DNA of 64,000 nt. Origin: Prevotella sp. UBA2754 (GTDB taxonomy: Bacteria; Bacteroidota; Bacteroidia; Bacteroidales; Bacteroidaceae). The stretch lies in contig DEJG01000019.1 of assembly GCA_002353295.1 (NCBI GenBank), positions 383,300 to 447,299 on the forward strand, written 5' to 3'. Both the position numbers and the translations under genes were made by a program. Of this stretch, positions 62,621 through 64,000 are shown in pieces. The notes beneath the pieces were generated by a model. It made no database searches, was not told where the DNA came from, and was given only the letters and a program-made list of their open reading frames with translations. How positions within the stretch are numbered: the stretch's first letter is position 1; each line of letters starts with the position of its first letter.

Positions 62621-64000
62621 TTAAATAGATATTTTGATTTCTTTATTTGCTGGAATTTCTATTTTCTTTCCTTTGACGATAAGCGTTCCATGACCTCCAT
62701 TGCTGAAAACGGAGATTTCCTGTTGATTCATAGAGAGGTGGATTTTGCCAAAAGGAGTGGGGACGTCACCTTCCATCCATTCCAAATCTCCCAATACGGG
62801 TCTTACCTCATATTCAGTGTAGCCAGGACGTACGGGATGTACCCCTAGATAATACTTTCCTAACAGATAGATAGGTGAGGCCCCCCATGCGTGGCATAAT
62901 GATTTCCCGTAAGGGCGTCCATACATAGCCAAATGCTGGGAACCTGATTCAGAAGGCACGTATTTTTCCCAAAACGAAGTGGCTCCTTCCCGTAGCATTC
63001 CTCCCCAGTAGGCGCGCATCTCTTTGAGCACCTCCACATGATACCCCATCATGCAGAGGGCTTCTAGTTCGTAGAAACGCATGTATGGAGTGGTAATAGG
63101 TTCTATATGGGGGTTGAGCATGACGCTCTGCATGATTTCACGACGTTCTTCCTCATATGCTAATCCATAAATAATAGCAAACATATTGGGGAACTTGGTA
63201 ATCTGCTTGTTGATCTGACCATTCTCGATGGCATGATAATATGCCTTTTGCTCGTAGTCCCAGAATGTTTGTTTAATCTTGTTGCGGAGTTCTTCGGACT
63301 TTACACGGTAGTTACTTTGGATACCTAATAGTTTACCGCAGACGGCCATTGTTTCCAATGCCTTCATGAGCAGAATCTGTTCGAAACACAACGTACCACG
63401 TTTATGCATGGGGAAGTCTACCCAATCAACGAAAATCCAGTCATCAGGCTGCCCTTCAGCCATACCGTCTTCATTGGTGCGGCTTAGCACATAATCCATC
63501 AAGGTCACCATGCGTGGCCACATTTCACGAACAAAATCTACGTCGCCAGTATACTGATAGTAATCGAGAACGGACTTGAACCAATAGAAAGTATAGTCCA
63601 TGATGGTGTTAATATGGGCTGTTACCGGATCCTTCCCTCGCAATTGTCGGATGGTGCGCTTAACGCATTCTGTGTCAAATCGCAGATAGTAGTTCATCAG
63701 ATACGACTGTATAGCATCTCCAGACCAAGTCCAGCGGTCACGCTTGATGCCATCCATGAAAAACTCCCTTGTAGTAAGGTCCATGGTATAGGCTGCTACA
63801 TCCCAGATGCGGTTCAATTCTTCATCCGAGCAACGGAACGAACCGCTTTTTTCTATGTCAAAGGGCGTGTATTCGTAGTCCATCAGCACTTCTTCATAGC
63901 TGGCATGATTGTCTTTTTCTATATAAACATACCGAAATGCCTTGCTGTCAAGTTCTTTTCCTTCACATAGCACATCAAGTGTTTCGCAGTGTTCTTTATC
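62621..64000 (-). CDS. GH78 alpha-L-rhamnosidase, N-terminus beyond the window
   Basis: 459 codons are seen before the frame runs off the right edge. A GTG at 63973 is internal, not the start, because the frame continues upstream as DKEHCETLDVLCEGK. The sequence is the GH78 catalytic barrel: acid region DGIKRDRWTWSGD, which is the DGIKRDR variant rather than DCPQRDE, a SGSQHLAMYGRPYGKSLCHAW segment in place of the usual base-region spacing, and the closing beta domain (PTPFGKIHLSM, IEIPANKEIKI). It lies first among the visible genes of the minus-strand operon running to 53367. Rhamnose occurs in RG-II chains A, B and C, and the linkage cannot be told. Confidence 0.8.
   Translation of the reverse strand, partial: DKEHCETLDVLCEGKELDSKAFRYVYIEKDNHASYEEVLMDYEYTPFDIEKSGSFRCSDEELNRIWDVAAYTMDLTTREFFMDGIKRDRWTWSGDAIQSYLMNYYLRFDTECVKRTIRQLRGKDPVTAHINTIMDYTFYWFKSVLDYYQYTGDVDFVREMWPRMVTLMDYVLSRTNEDGMAEGQPDDWIFVDWVDFPMHKRGTLCFEQILLMKALETMAVCGKLLGIQSNYRVKSEELRNKIKQTFWDYEQKAYYHAIENGQINKQITKFPNMFAIIYGLAYEEERREIMQSVMLNPHIEPITTPYMRFYELEALCMMGYHVEVLKEMRAYWGGMLREGATSFWEKYVPSESGSQHLAMYGRPYGKSLCHAWGASPIYLLGKYYLGVHPVRPGYTEYEVRPVLGDLEWMEGDVPTPFGKIHLSMNQQEISVFSNGGHGTLIVKGKKIEIPANKEIKISI

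Overview
The window looks like a chromosomal segment from a Bacteroidales bacterium, most likely Prevotella or a relative. Three things point there: promoters of the Bacteroidetes type (TTTG, about 20 bp, TAnnTTTG), tightly packed ATGA-overlapping operons of secreted glycosidases, and a secreted protein with the NLSGQRV...KNGRKIVVK C-terminal tag typical of Prevotella. No rRNA, tRNA, CRISPR, transposase or integrase was recognised. No SusC/SusD pair and no regulator gene lies inside the window.

Almost every gene fits the breakdown of the pectin rhamnogalacturonan II (RG-II). Positions 1-8511 hold an intracellular cluster: a fucose-isomerase-like protein, a beta-keto acid cleavage enzyme, an FGGY kinase, an Asp/Glu-racemase-like protein, an organic-acid/sugar-acid MFS transporter, a DUF1537 kinase and a split transketolase. 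I read it as catabolism of branched RG-II sugars (apiose, perhaps aceric acid). The transketolase is translationally coupled to a secreted PL1 pectate lyase (8508-10247). A divergent tagged beta-helix protein follows (10523-13267). From one clear promoter, a six-gene plus-strand operon (13409-29226) encodes GH43-like/GH143/GH142, CE19-like esterase, GH95, GH140 apiosidase, a GH78-GH33 fusion and a GH2.

Positions 29219-34553 (minus) carry GH141, a GH31 without a signal peptide, and a sodium:solute symporter. Positions 34646-39141 carry a corrinoid methyl-transfer system: an MtaA-like methyltransferase, a stand-alone MetH-type activation protein, and a 950-residue fusion of a URO-D-like domain, a zinc homocysteine methyltransferase and a cobalamin domain. 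The fusion resembles a methionine synthase whose folate module has been replaced. It is the last gene of a minus-strand operon (50812 down to 36289) that also encodes GH2, GH106, an SGNH acetylesterase and a GH139-like/GH78 fusion. GH139 enzymes release 2-O-methyl-L-fucose from RG-II, so the system may demethylate methyl sugars and feed methyl groups to homocysteine. This is the most interesting candidate new system here.

Positions 50920-53360 hold a DHDPS/NanA-type aldolase and a second symporter, possibly for the 3-deoxy-ulosonic sugars Kdo and Dha. Positions 53367-64000 (minus) hold GH2, GH137-GH2, GH138 and a truncated GH78. Together these activities can be assigned to most RG-II side chains.

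A second theme is a dispersed family of tandem 7-bp repeats (GAGAGTT, AAGAGGT, CAAAGTT, GGTCTGA variants) lying inside many of these genes, encoding short Ser/Thr/Leu/Asn/Gln-rich linkers. One-unit changes would shift the reading frame.

Enzyme assignments are made by eye from recognisable sequence motifs and known RG-II loci. Family membership is firmer than substrate.
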